A program made the translations under genes and the position numbers. From contig NZ_KI912107.1 in assembly GCF_000517085.1 (NCBI RefSeq), positions 4,089,980-4,153,979 on the forward strand: DNA of 64,000 bases. The letters run 5' to 3'. Under the pieces are notes generated by a model. The model was not told where the DNA came from and did not search any database. It saw nothing but the letters and a program-made list of their open reading frames with translations. Positions 29,475 through 38,560 of this stretch are shown here, piece by piece. Each line of letters opens with the position of its first letter. Within the stretch, counting starts at the first letter, position 1. Source of the DNA: Saccharicrinis fermentans DSM 9555 = JCM 21142. Its GTDB lineage: Bacteria > Bacteroidota > Bacteroidia > Bacteroidales > Marinilabiliaceae.

Positions 29475-30194
29475 ATGACTATCGAAAACCCTTATTTCTA
29501 TAAGTATCAAGACATTGACTACTTAAATTTCAGTAAACGTTTATTTCCCATTCTTGAGCAACTCGAGGTTGAAACACTGGGTTTAGCCAAACCTATGTCC
29601 ACTGCTCAAAGAGCTTTTTACACAATACAAAAGGCCATCCAAACCAAAAAGAATACAGCCTGTAACTCCACACTAATCAATACCGATGCCATCAGAAGTG
29701 ATGCCATTGTGGCCATCAAGAACTATTTACAGGCCTGTCAAAAAAAAATACAACCAGAATGGAAAGCCCACTCAAAATTTATAAACGAGGCCATAAAAAA
29801 ACACCATTGGTATGTAGAGTCGGCCAGCATGGAAGAAAAAACAAAAAGAATCAAGGCCTTACTAAAAGACATTCAAGAAATTCCCCAGCTAAGTTCAGCA
29901 ATACAGAAGTTGCACATGCAAACTTGGTTTGATGAATTAAGCGAGGCTCAAAACAAATTTGAACTGGCTTTACGAAACAACATTGAAAACAGCCCTACTC
30001 AGGATAACTGCGCCTGTACCGACATGAGAAACTCTTTTGAACTCATGTTCAAATTCATTGAGCTGATGCAACAGATACAGCCAAACCCAGTCTATGCCTG
30101 TGTAATCCGGGATATCAACACTCTCATTAACGAATACAACCAAAAGGTACAGTCCGGCCAAGCAAGCGACCATACCCACAAAGCGCTATTATAG
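29475..30194 (+). CDS. Hypothetical helical protein, possibly DUF6261-like
   Basis: A 239-residue soluble protein with no signal peptide or membrane helix. It is predicted mostly alpha-helical, with many charged and glutamine residues, for example 'NYLQACQKKIQPEWKAHSKFI'. The overall pattern recalls the Bacteroidota DUF6261 family, but this is from memory and uncertain. The ATG at 29475 is used. It lies about 105 bp before the ComM-type ATPase on the same strand; no functional link is evident. Confidence 0.7.
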   Translation: MTIENPYFYKYQDIDYLNFSKRLFPILEQLEVETLGLAKPMSTAQRAFYTIQKAIQTKKNTACNSTLINTDAIRSDAIVAIKNYLQACQKKIQPEWKAHSKFINEAIKKHHWYVESASMEEKTKRIKALLKDIQEIPQLSSAIQKLHMQTWFDELSEAQNKFELALRNNIENSPTQDNCACTDMRNSFELMFKFIELMQQIQPNPVYACVIRDINTLINEYNQKVQSGQASDHTHKALL

Positions 30195-30299
30195 TACAAT
30201 GCTTTTATTATGTATTAATTTTGTTTTGTGCGCTATGTATTTCATTTTTTAAATAGTTTATGTAAATTCATGGGAAATTACGAATCCTAACAATTTTCT

Positions 30300-31841
30300 A
30301 TGCTAGTAAAAACATTTGGAGCAGCTGTTACTGGAATAGATGCAGTAACCATTACTATTGAAGTTAATTTTTCCAAGGGAATCAAATTTTTTATGGTAGG
30401 TCTTCCCGACAGTGCTGTAAAGGAAAGCGAACAACGCATGCAAGCAGCTCTCAACGTATCTGAAAGCTACAAATGGCCCGGGAAAAAAATCGTGATCAAC
30501 ATGGCACCGGCCGATATTCGCAAAGAAGGCTCATCCTACGATCTACCTTTAACCATGGGTATTTTGGCTGCATCAAAACAAATATCATCCGAAAACCTAT
30601 CTCAATACATTATGATGGGTGAATTGTCTCTTGACGGAAGCCTACAGCCAGTAAAGGGGGCCTTACCAATTGCTGTGAGAGCCAAACAAGAGGGCTTCAA
30701 AGGCATTATTCTCCCCATACAAAATGCCCGGGAAGCAGCTGTTGTTCAGGGCATCGATGTATACGGGGCGGTCAACATCACCGAAGTAGGATCTTTCTTA
30801 AACGGCGACCTAGAAATAGAGCCAACCACAGTAGACACCGATAAGGAATTCTACGAACAACTGTTACATGACGACATTGACTTTGTGGATGTAAAAGGGC
30901 AAGAGTCTGTAAAGAGAGCCTTGGAGATCGCCGCTGCAGGAGGGCATAACCTATTGATGATTGGCCCTCCCGGGGCAGGGAAATCAATGATTGCCAAACG
31001 TCTGCCATCCATATTACCCCCATTAACATTAGACGAAGCGTTGGAAACCACAAAAATACATTCTGTGGCAGGCAAAATACAAAACAACACAGCCTTACTA
31101 ACACAACGTCCTTTTAGGAGTCCGCACCATACCATTAGCGACGTGGCACTGGTGGGCGGAGGCAGCTTTCCGCAGCCCGGTGAAATTTCGCTGGCCCATC
31201 ATGGAGTACTCTTTTTAGACGAGCTTCCTGAGTTTAAGCGTACGGTATTAGAAGTTATGCGTCAACCTTTAGAAGACAGAATCATTAGCATTTCACGAGC
31301 CCGGTTCAGCGTTGACTATCCTGCCAGCTTTATGCTTATTGCCAGTATGAATCCATGTCCTTGTGGATACTATAACCATCCAGAAAAGAAATGCGTTTGC
31401 AGTCCCGGTGTAGTACAGCGCTATCTAAGTCGCATATCTGGTCCCCTTCTGGACCGAATTGATCTTCAGATTGAAGTGGTTCCTGTTCCCTTCAAAGAAC
31501 TAACCACCGCTGTTACCTCCGAAAAAAGCAGCGACATCAGAAAAAGGGTGATCAGTGCACGTAAAATACAGAGTGAAAGATATAAAAACATTGATCACGT
31601 CTTCTGCAATGCTCAAATAACAACAAAACTACAACGCAAATATGCCACACCTACAACAGAAGCGATGGAGATTCTAAAAAATGCCATGGAAAAGTTGGAC
31701 TTATCGGCCAGAGCCTATGACAGGATACTAAAGGTTGGCAGAACCATTGCCGACTTAGATGGTCAAGAACAAGTACAAGCCAATCACATCTCCGAAGCTG
31801 TTCAATATAGGAATCTGGACAAAGCAGGTTGGGTAGGATAA
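30300..31841 (+). CDS. comM: YifB/ComM family Mg chelatase-like AAA+ ATPase
   Basis: A 513-residue protein of the YifB/ComM type. An N-terminal Lon-like 'ChlI' domain ('FFMVGLPDSAVKESEQRMQAA') is followed by the AAA+ core with Walker A 'GPPGAGKSMIAKRL', Walker B 'LFLDELPEF', a cysteine-rich finger 'NPCPCGYYNHPEKKCVC' and a C-terminal Mg-chelatase domain. In transformable bacteria ComM is a helicase that promotes branch migration during uptake-based recombination; whether this host is transformable is unknown. Confidence 0.93.
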   Translation: MLVKTFGAAVTGIDAVTITIEVNFSKGIKFFMVGLPDSAVKESEQRMQAALNVSESYKWPGKKIVINMAPADIRKEGSSYDLPLTMGILAASKQISSENLSQYIMMGELSLDGSLQPVKGALPIAVRAKQEGFKGIILPIQNAREAAVVQGIDVYGAVNITEVGSFLNGDLEIEPTTVDTDKEFYEQLLHDDIDFVDVKGQESVKRALEIAAAGGHNLLMIGPPGAGKSMIAKRLPSILPPLTLDEALETTKIHSVAGKIQNNTALLTQRPFRSPHHTISDVALVGGGSFPQPGEISLAHHGVLFLDELPEFKRTVLEVMRQPLEDRIISISRARFSVDYPASFMLIASMNPCPCGYYNHPEKKCVCSPGVVQRYLSRISGPLLDRIDLQIEVVPVPFKELTTAVTSEKSSDIRKRVISARKIQSERYKNIDHVFCNAQITTKLQRKYATPTTEAMEILKNAMEKLDLSARAYDRILKVGRTIADLDGQEQVQANHISEAVQYRNLDKAGWVG

Positions 31842-31984
31842 ACTAATTGGCCATTTTTTACACCAAAAAGTAGTTTTACTATAAATATATGATTAAATTT
31901 CATCACTTGTGCTGCAGATATTTATTACTTCCCTATTTTTGCAACCACATTTAAAACCAAAATAATTAACATACAATTTGTAAA

Positions 31985-32671
31985 ATGGCAGATGAGTTTA
32001 CAACCAACAGCTTAATGGACCCCATAGGTCGCTTAATGGGCTTAAGATACAAATCACACCCTTGGCACGGCATTAACATTGGCGTCAAAGCTCCAGAAAT
32101 AGTGAATACCTTTATCGAGGTGGTTCCTACAGATACCATCAAATACGAGATAGATAAAGAAACAGGATACTTAAAAATAGATCGTCCACAGAAGTACTCC
32201 AATGTAGTTCCTGCGCTTTACGGTTTTGTACCCCAAACCTACTGTGGTCCGAGGATTGGAAAATTCTGTGCTGAAAAATCCGGCAGGGAGGAAATACAAG
32301 GCGATGGTGATCCCTTGGATATTTGTGTTCTAACAGAGAAAGAAGTTCCCCATGGCGACATCATCGCACAGGCAACACCCATCGGGGGCTTCAGGATGAT
32401 TGACGGCAACCAGGCCGACGACAAAATCATTGCAGTATTAAAAGGAGACATAGTTTATGGCAATATGAAAGATATCACTGAGCTTCCAGAACTCGTAGTG
32501 AACCGCCTTAAGCATTACTTTTTAACCTATAAAGACATGCCCGGTTTAGATGCAGATTGTGAAATCACCCACATTTATAATGCAGAAGAGGCAAAAGAAG
32601 TCATTAAGTTATCAGCACTTGACTACGACTCCAGGTTTGACAACCTACGAAACGCCCTTTCCAAATACTAG
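31985..32671 (+). CDS. ppa: Inorganic pyrophosphatase
   Basis: A 228-residue family I soluble pyrophosphatase that hydrolyses PPi from biosynthetic reactions. The catalytic metal-binding motif 'GDGDPLDICVL' and the flanking 'NVVPALYGFVPQTYCG' and 'DDKIIAVL' are intact. It is longer than the ~175-residue E. coli enzyme, with extra N-terminal sequence. TATTTTTG at 31934-31941 is a candidate -7 promoter box. Confidence 0.95.
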   Translation: MADEFTTNSLMDPIGRLMGLRYKSHPWHGINIGVKAPEIVNTFIEVVPTDTIKYEIDKETGYLKIDRPQKYSNVVPALYGFVPQTYCGPRIGKFCAEKSGREEIQGDGDPLDICVLTEKEVPHGDIIAQATPIGGFRMIDGNQADDKIIAVLKGDIVYGNMKDITELPELVVNRLKHYFLTYKDMPGLDADCEITHIYNAEEAKEVIKLSALDYDSRFDNLRNALSKY

Positions 32672-32880
32672 CATATAAAAAACTATTCATTAGACATTTG
32701 CTTTAACAGGCATTTGCCTAATGATATTTTTCTATCCCAATTCAATTACCATCAGAAGCCACTTCTATTCCATCCACACCCCAAACCCTTTTTTATCAAT
32801 TAGGCATCTACTACCCTTTACTTTGGTTAAATAATATCTTATCTTAAGTACATTGAACCATAAAAAAGGAGGAAATGACT

Positions 32881-33354
32881 ATGCCATTATCACGATTGGA
32901 ATCATTTTTAAGAAATGAGGATGTTTCTTTTAACAAAATTATTCACCACAAAACATTCACAGCACAAGAGACTGCAGCCAATGCTCACATCTCAGGAAAA
33001 GAAATTGCCAAGACTGTCATTATGAAGCTGGATGAACAAATGTGTATGATTGTATTACCCGGTGATATGCAAATTGATTTTAACCTGTTAAAAGAAGCCA
33101 CCGGAGCCCATCAAATAAGACTGGCTACCGAAGCAGAATTTAAGGATCTTTTCGTCAACTGCGAAGTAGGTGCAATGCCCCCCTTTGGTAATCTATACGA
33201 TATGCCCGTATATGTAGCCGAAGCTTTAACTGAATTTGTATTTATTGCCTTTAACGCCGGAACGCACAGCATGCTGATTCAAATGAAATATGCTGACTTT
33301 GAAAGACTGGTAAAACCAAGCATCATGAAAATCGCGTATCATGCCAATTACTAA
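32881..33354 (+). CDS. YbaK/EbsC-type aminoacyl-tRNA deacylase
   Basis: A 157-residue protein of the YbaK/ProX superfamily, which removes wrongly attached amino acids from tRNA. 'FTAQETAANAHISGKEIAKTVIM' and 'VLPGDMQIDFNLL' are recognisable. Two ATGs are close together: an AAGGAGG lies only 2 nt before the one at 32875 but 8 nt before the one at 32881, so 32881 is preferred. This Shine-Dalgarno is unusually strong for the phylum. Confidence 0.85.
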   Translation: MPLSRLESFLRNEDVSFNKIIHHKTFTAQETAANAHISGKEIAKTVIMKLDEQMCMIVLPGDMQIDFNLLKEATGAHQIRLATEAEFKDLFVNCEVGAMPPFGNLYDMPVYVAEALTEFVFIAFNAGTHSMLIQMKYADFERLVKPSIMKIAYHANY

Positions 33355-33433
33355 TCACGATCCACGGGTTTGCCACATCACTTTGACTTACCTCTCATAC
33401 AGCAGACCTGTTTTACACAAAGCCTTAAAAATC

Positions 33434-33470
33434 AAAAAAGCTGTTCCAACGTTTTGGTAACAGCTTTTTT
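33434..33470 (+). terminator. Terminator after the deacylase gene
   Basis: Twelve-bp stem AAAAAAGCTGTT / AACAGCTTTTTT, extended by CC/GG after a bulge, ending in six T. Confidence 0.85.
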
Positions 33471-33659
33471 ACACTAGCAAAATCGAAAAGGGTAAAAAAA
33501 TAGTAGTTATTTTTTTAATATCATTCTCATCCTAACAAAGGCCACTATAAAAAATAACCTTTGGATAAATTGCAATCAAAACACTTATTGTTGATCGCAA
33601 TACAAACCAACAAAACTTGAGAGTATTCTACAAATTAATGGTATAACACACAGCTGAAC

Positions 33660-33712
33660 GGGACGAAAATTTGTATTTAGGGGTGAAAATTTCATATAAG
33701 GGGTGAAAATTT
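33660..33712 (+). repeat. Three direct repeats with exact 20-bp period
   Basis: Copies of GGGGTGAAAATTT at 33680-33692 and 33700-33712, and a variant GGGACGAAAATTT at 33660-33672. The shared GAAAATTT cores start at 33665, 33685 and 33705, so all copies lie on one face of the helix. They lie 70-125 bp before the LytTR gene; LytTR proteins bind direct repeats about two helical turns apart, so this is a likely operator. Confidence 0.7.
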
Positions 33713-33783
33713 AACCGCCAAAAATAAGTTTTTTTTAATCAAATTATTTTTGAAATTTGAATTTATCATTACTTTCGTATCAG

Positions 33784-34641
33784 ATGGATTTAAATCAAAA
33801 AATACCAGCATACTTCATATCAAAAAAGAATATTGTCAGGCTGATTCTATTTACAGCAGGCTTTGCCCTGTTGTTTATCAACCTATATTCGCCCTTTGAT
33901 GTTAGAAATTGGTTTGGGCTTCAATTACAGTCTCAAGAGCTCCTTTTTTATTCCAGTTTAATTATCCTTACAGGTGTGTTAGTGGCGGTAGTATCCAGGG
34001 TACTACTATACCATTACAATAAAAAAGAGATACGTACAAAACTTTGGGCATTTCTGTTGATCATTGGTTTAGAAATCATATTTATGTCGTTGTTCTACAC
34101 CATTTACGAATCGGCTTTTATTAAAAACGACCACAGGGATTTCTTTGAAGTATTTGCAGTATCCTTGCAGAACACGGCCTTGGTTCTATTATTGCCCTAT
34201 GCTGTATTGTGGCTATATTTTTCGTGGCAAGATAAGAATCACAAGATAAAGGAACTAACCGAATCAGAAGAATCAACTGTTATTGATGGCAAAAAAATGG
34301 TTCCCTTCAAGGACGAAAAAGGTACCATGCGTATTTCACTGATACTTGACGACATCCTTTACCTAAAAGGCACAGACAATTATGTTTCCATATTCTACAA
34401 AGGCAAAAATACAATCTCCAAATTCCTCCTTCGGAATACCATCAAAAACCTAGAACATCAAATAAAACACCTTCCTATAGCACGCTGCCACCGGTCCTAC
34501 ATGGTTAATTTTGAAAAAATAAAACTGATCCGGAGAGATAAAGGTATTCACGTACTGGAAATGGATACTGACCCACCCATTGAAGTTCCATTGTCAAAAA
34601 CATATATGAACGAAATATTCAGATTATTCGGAGAGTCTTAG
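33784..34641 (+). CDS. Membrane-bound LytTR-family DNA-binding regulator
   Basis: A 285-residue protein with four hydrophobic helices in residues ~20-155 and a LytTR DNA-binding domain at ~190-285 ('ILYLKGTDNYVSIFYKGKN', 'FLLRNTIKNLEHQIKHLPIARCHRSYMVNFEKIKLI', 'IEVPLSKTYMNEIF'). It lacks a receiver domain, so it senses something through its membrane part rather than by phosphorylation. The ATG at 33784 is chosen over a TTG 27 nt upstream. A TACTTTCG -7 box at 33770-33777 would place transcription start almost at the ATG, hinting at a very short or absent leader. Confidence 0.88.
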   Translation: MDLNQKIPAYFISKKNIVRLILFTAGFALLFINLYSPFDVRNWFGLQLQSQELLFYSSLIILTGVLVAVVSRVLLYHYNKKEIRTKLWAFLLIIGLEIIFMSLFYTIYESAFIKNDHRDFFEVFAVSLQNTALVLLLPYAVLWLYFSWQDKNHKIKELTESEESTVIDGKKMVPFKDEKGTMRISLILDDILYLKGTDNYVSIFYKGKNTISKFLLRNTIKNLEHQIKHLPIARCHRSYMVNFEKIKLIRRDKGIHVLEMDTDPPIEVPLSKTYMNEIFRLFGES

Positions 34642-34712
34642 TCTACACTCAGGCCAAACGAAACACATTCACTTCTCCGCTCCCCCCCTTTATCAGGTCA
34701 CAAAAAATACAC

Positions 34713-34733
34713 AAATGCAACAATGTTGCATTT
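34713..34733. promoter_or_regulatory. Probable Zur operator of the zinc-uptake operon
   Basis: Perfect palindrome AAATGCAAC-AAT-GTTGCATTT (9-bp arms, 3-nt centre), 49 bp before the fur-family gene and overlapping the promoter -33 region. Binding by the encoded regulator under zinc excess is inferred. Confidence 0.75.
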
Positions 34734-34754
34734 AGATTAAAATTGCTATATTTG
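34726..34754 (+). promoter_or_regulatory. Promoter of the zur-znuACB operon
   Basis: TTG at 34726-34728 inside the palindrome and TATATTTG (-7 element) at 34747-34754, with an 18-nt spacer. Repressor on the palindrome would block the -33 region. Confidence 0.6.
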
Positions 34755-34782
34755 CACCAGAACAAACTAAGCAATATTAAAA

Positions 34783-35202
34783 ATGGATGCGGAAAATATT
34801 CTAAAACAGAAAGGACTGAAGGTCACACAAAACAGGCTTGAGCTAGTCACCCTATTAAAAGAGGCTATTCATCCCATGAATCAAAAAGACATTGAGGCAA
34901 CACTTTCCGGACAGTCAGATAGAGTAACCATATACCGCAATCTTAAATCACTTGTAAAAAATGAAGTCATACACAAAATTGAAGTAAACGGTAGCATAAC
35001 CTCATATAGCATTAACCGAAACATCTTCAACACTGAATACGACACAGAGCACCTGCATTTTCATTGTAACATATGCCATCAAATCACATGCATGCCACAA
35101 TGTAAGATCAAACAATACGAGTTACCCGAAGGTTATATACAACAAAGCAGCAAATTAATCATCAATGGCATTTGCAAGCTTTGCAGCAATAAAAACAAGT
35201 AA
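34783..35202 (+). CDS. zur: Fur-family regulator, probably the zinc regulator Zur
   Basis: A 139-residue Fur-superfamily repressor. An N-terminal winged helix ('KVTQNRLELVTLL', 'DRVTIYRNLKSLV') is followed by the dimer/metal domain with 'TEHLHFHCNICHQ' and two cysteine pairs (CNIC and CKLC) for a structural zinc. The next three genes encode a zinc ABC importer, and a palindrome covers the promoter, so Zur is more likely than Fur or PerR. Repression of its own operon when zinc is plentiful is inferred. Confidence 0.85.
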   Translation: MDAENILKQKGLKVTQNRLELVTLLKEAIHPMNQKDIEATLSGQSDRVTIYRNLKSLVKNEVIHKIEVNGSITSYSINRNIFNTEYDTEHLHFHCNICHQITCMPQCKIKQYELPEGYIQQSSKLIINGICKLCSNKNK

Positions 35203-35233
35203 TTTTTAAGATTGATAAAAGAGCATAACTCAC

Positions 35234-36118
35234 ATGAAAAACACCATAAAAATACTCACACGCACAGTAGTCATAGCACTCATCATTATGGGCATGGCCG
35301 CTTGCAACCCAAAACCCACATCCATCCGTGGTATTAGTGTTAGCATTCAACCTCAGAAATATATCGTAGAACAACTAATGGGCGACACCATTCCCATTAA
35401 TGTATTAATACCCAAAGGCAGCAGTCCTGCCACTTATGCCCCCAGTCCATCACAAATAAAAAGTCTCAGCGAGTCCACTCTTTATTTACGGATAGGACAC
35501 ATTGGTTTTGAAGAAGCATGGATCCCAAGGATCAAGGAGATCAATCCCCATTTAAAGATAGAAGACACCTCAACAGGAATATCCTATATACGCGGAGAGG
35601 ATCATTATCATGGCGATCATGTGCACAAGGGCGGTATCGATCCACACATATGGACTTCACCCAAAACAATGATCACAGTCATCAAAAACACACAGGAAGC
35701 TCTAACAACAGCCTTCCCCCAAAACAAAGAAAATATTATCGAGAATGGCAAAGCACTACTAAATAAAGTAAGTCAGCTAGATGAAAAATACGCACATACG
35801 CTGGAGACTGTACAAAAAAGAAGGTTTTACATTTTCCATCCAGCTTACACATATTTGGCAAGAGACTATGGTCTACAACAAATCTCCATTGAAGACAAAG
35901 GTAAAGAGCCCAGTGCCCAGTGGTTAAGACAACTCATTGACAAGGGAAAAGAACAAGAGACACAGGCGATTTTCATACAGGAAGAATTCGATCAAAGAAA
36001 CGCAGAAATCATTTCTAACGAACTGAACATACCCATCGTTAAAGTTAACCCCCTATCTGAAGATTGGTTTACAGAAATGAATTTGCTTTTAGGTAAATTA
36101 GAAAAAAACCTGCGATAG
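35234..36118 (+). CDS. znuA: Zinc ABC transporter substrate-binding lipoprotein
   Basis: A 294-residue cluster A-I binding protein that captures zinc in the periplasm. A lipobox (GMAAC, Cys about 24) makes it a lipoprotein. A short histidine-rich loop (HYHGDHVH) before 'GIDPHIWTSPK' and the later 'FHPAYTYLARDYGLQQISI' give the metal ligands. 31 bp after zur and 2 bp before znuC, hence the same transcript. Confidence 0.93.
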   Translation: MKNTIKILTRTVVIALIIMGMAACNPKPTSIRGISVSIQPQKYIVEQLMGDTIPINVLIPKGSSPATYAPSPSQIKSLSESTLYLRIGHIGFEEAWIPRIKEINPHLKIEDTSTGISYIRGEDHYHGDHVHKGGIDPHIWTSPKTMITVIKNTQEALTTAFPQNKENIIENGKALLNKVSQLDEKYAHTLETVQKRRFYIFHPAYTYLARDYGLQQISIEDKGKEPSAQWLRQLIDKGKEQETQAIFIQEEFDQRNAEIISNELNIPIVKVNPLSEDWFTEMNLLLGKLEKNLR

Positions 36119-36120
36119 CC

Positions 36121-36861
36121 ATGGCACCACTAATAAGCTTAAAAGACATCTATGCCGGTTACGAGCCTAATAAGCCTGTGCTTAGGGAGGTAAACCTGGA
36201 AGTGAACCATCTAGATTTCATTGGAATCATAGGCCCCAACGGAGGAGGCAAATCAACTCTTTTAAAAGTTATACTCGGCTTATTGAAACCTTTGTCAGGT
36301 CAATTAACCTATCATTTGGAGACTCCGGCCAGTATTGGATACCTGCCTCAAATAAATTTAGCCGACAAATCCTTTCCCATCAGAGTTATTGACGTGGTGC
36401 TATCTGGCTTAATGGGCAAGAAAGGGCTATTAAAAAGATATACAAAAGAAGAAAAAAACAAGGCCTTGGAACTATTGCATTTTGTAAACCTGCAAAAACA
36501 TGCACAAAGTGCTATTGGCGAATTATCGGGGGGACAAATGCAGCGCGTATACTTATGCCGCGCCATCATCAACGATCCACAAGTCCTGATACTAGACGAA
36601 CCCAATAACTTTGTCGACAAGCACTTTGAAGGTGAGCTATACGATTTACTTCAAGACCTTAACAAAAAGATGTCGATATTACTCGTATCACACGACATAG
36701 GAACCATTTCGTCCTTCATTAAAACCATTGCCTGCGTCAACGAAGAGTTACATTATCACCTTTCCAATAAGATCAACGATCAGGTATTACAAACATACAA
36801 TTGTCCCATTGAGCTAATCACCCATGGCAAGGTACCACATCGGGTTCTGTACAACCACTAA
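36121..36861 (+). CDS. znuC: Zinc ABC transporter ATPase
   Basis: A 246-residue ABC ATPase that powers ZnuB. It has Walker A 'GPNGGGKSTLLK', the signature 'ELSGGQMQRVYLCRAI', Walker B 'VLILDEPNNFVD' and the H-loop 'VSHD'. Walker B is followed by NNFVD where most have T-x-G-L/V-D. Metal specificity follows from the neighbours. Confidence 0.93.
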   Translation: MAPLISLKDIYAGYEPNKPVLREVNLEVNHLDFIGIIGPNGGGKSTLLKVILGLLKPLSGQLTYHLETPASIGYLPQINLADKSFPIRVIDVVLSGLMGKKGLLKRYTKEEKNKALELLHFVNLQKHAQSAIGELSGGQMQRVYLCRAIINDPQVLILDEPNNFVDKHFEGELYDLLQDLNKKMSILLVSHDIGTISSFIKTIACVNEELHYHLSNKINDQVLQTYNCPIELITHGKVPHRVLYNH

Positions 36862-36871
36862 TTCATATACA

Positions 36872-37702
36872 ATGCAAGAATTACTCAGTATATTCCAGTA
36901 CTCTTTTTTTACAAACGCTATTATTGCAGGTCTATTAACAAGCATATTAGCAGGCATAGCCGGCACCTATATTGTTTCAAGAAAAATAGTATTTATTAGC
37001 GGAGGAATCACGCATGCTTCATTCGGAGGCATTGGCTTAGCCTACTTCCTTGGTCTCAACCCATTCCTAGGAGCGGCTGTATTTGGGGTGCTATCAGCAC
37101 TGGGTATCGAATGGTCCACCTCCAAGGCTAATATACGCGAAGACAGTGCCATAGCCATATTATGGTCATTGGGTATGGCCATTGGTATCATCTTTGTCTT
37201 TTTAACACCCGGTTACACTCCAAACTTAATGAGCTTTCTATTTGGAAACATACTCACAGTAACGCTCAGTGATATCTATTATATGCTTGCCTTAACCATC
37301 CTCATCACAGCTTGCATCATCATTTTTTATCGTCCCATATTATATACTGCCTTTGATGCCGAGTACGCCAAAACAACAGGATTAAACGTCAAGTTTATCA
37401 AATATGTAACAGCCGCCATGGTGGCCTTGACCATCGTATTTAGTATCCGAATTGCCGGAATCATACTTGTTTTATCACTCTTTACCATACCCCAGGCAAT
37501 AGCGGCCATATTCACCCATGATTTTAAAAAGATGATATACTATTCCATCGGTTTTGGATTTATGGGTATGATACTAGGATTAATAGGCTCATATTTCTTT
37601 AATTTACCATCGGGTGCCATCATCATTTTCACCCTGGTTCTGGTTTGGGTCCTACTAAAAGGAAGCAGCAAAATAATGAAATCTACAAACCATTTTTCTT
37701 AA
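36872..37702 (+). CDS. znuB: Zinc ABC transporter permease
   Basis: A 276-residue ABC-3 family permease with about eight hydrophobic helices; 'VSRKIVFISGGITHASFGGIGLAYFLG' and 'DAEYAKTTGLNV' are family landmarks. The ATG at 36872, 10 bp after znuC, is preferred over the frame opening inside znuC. Its 3' end overlaps the convergent ispD by 20 bp. Confidence 0.92.
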   Translation: MQELLSIFQYSFFTNAIIAGLLTSILAGIAGTYIVSRKIVFISGGITHASFGGIGLAYFLGLNPFLGAAVFGVLSALGIEWSTSKANIREDSAIAILWSLGMAIGIIFVFLTPGYTPNLMSFLFGNILTVTLSDIYYMLALTILITACIIIFYRPILYTAFDAEYAKTTGLNVKFIKYVTAAMVALTIVFSIRIAGIILVLSLFTIPQAIAAIFTHDFKKMIYYSIGFGFMGMILGLIGSYFFNLPSGAIIIFTLVLVWVLLKGSSKIMKSTNHFS

Positions 37703-38354
37703 GAGCCTCACCCACTAGCAAATCAACAGGTGTGGTCATTTTTATATTTTCGCGATTACCAGCAGTAAGAATCACTTCATTACCGGCACTTTCATAAACA
37801 CTGGCATCATCCGTAAATGAATCTTGAAATGGTAACTCATAAGCTTCCTTAAGCACAGACATCACAAAAACCTGAGGAGTCTGTACCATTTTATACTGTG
37901 CTCTATTAACCGATCTGCTACCTGATTCATTCATTTCCCGGATCGATTCAAACGAATCAGTCACAGGAATAGCACACCCGCACTTTGCAGCTGTTACATA
38001 GCAATTTTCAAGTGTTTCCAATGACACCAACGGTCGTACCCCATCATGCACCCCAACCAAACATTCTTCTGTGAGCACTTCCAAACCACTTTTAACGCTA
38101 TCAAAGCGCGTATTTCCACCCAAAGCCACTTCCAGAGGAATGGTGAAATCATATTGCTCACAAAGTCTTTCCCAGACACCTACCTGATTTGCGGGTAATA
38201 CCAATACGATGCGCATATGTCGATCATAGCTAACAAACCGTTCTATCGTATGCATTAAAATAGGCTTACCACACCACTTAAGAAATTGCTTAGGCTGCTC
38301 ACTTCCCATACGGCTTCCACTTCCTCCAGCCACAATGATAACAGATTTTTTCAT
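37683..38354 (-). CDS. ispD: 2-C-methyl-D-erythritol 4-phosphate cytidylyltransferase
   Basis: A 223-residue MEP-pathway enzyme making CDP-methylerythritol from CTP and MEP. Nucleotide-binding 'IIVAGGSGSRMGSEQPKQFL', then 'VGVHDGVRPLVS' and 'QTPQVF' and 'FTDDASVYE' are all present. The start at 38354 (MKKSVII) leaves out seven unlikely upstream residues. Confidence 0.95.
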   Translation of the reverse strand: MKKSVIIVAGGSGSRMGSEQPKQFLKWCGKPILMHTIERFVSYDRHMRIVLVLPANQVGVWERLCEQYDFTIPLEVALGGNTRFDSVKSGLEVLTEECLVGVHDGVRPLVSLETLENCYVTAAKCGCAIPVTDSFESIREMNESGSRSVNRAQYKMVQTPQVFVMSVLKEAYELPFQDSFTDDASVYESAGNEVILTAGNRENIKMTTPVDLLVGEALKKNGL

Positions 38355-38560
38355 ATGTTTTAATTTATCTTTCAATGGTCATATAGATCCAATCATACTT
38401 TTTATCCGCACACTGAAAGATCTAAAATAACTCGCTTTGGATCCCAAAATTAACAAATACATAATTACAGCCCACCACAAATAGGCAATTAAGAATATAA
38501 TTGTTGCAAATGCTATCTTTTCGCTTTAAATTGGCACAAACTATTAAACCATTATTTGTC

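Larger units (their letters stand above)
33355..33783. other. Intergenic region with terminator and operator-like repeats
   Basis: 429 bp holding the terminator of the deacylase gene (33434-33470), a 20-bp-period triple repeat (33660-33712) and a likely promoter for the LytTR gene: TTTG at 33749-33752 and TACTTTCG at 33770-33777. No gene is supported. Confidence 0.6.

Noticed and set aside
33660-33712. Three repeats considered as a small CRISPR array
   Set aside because: Units of 13 bp with 7-bp gaps are far too short; no cas genes nearby.
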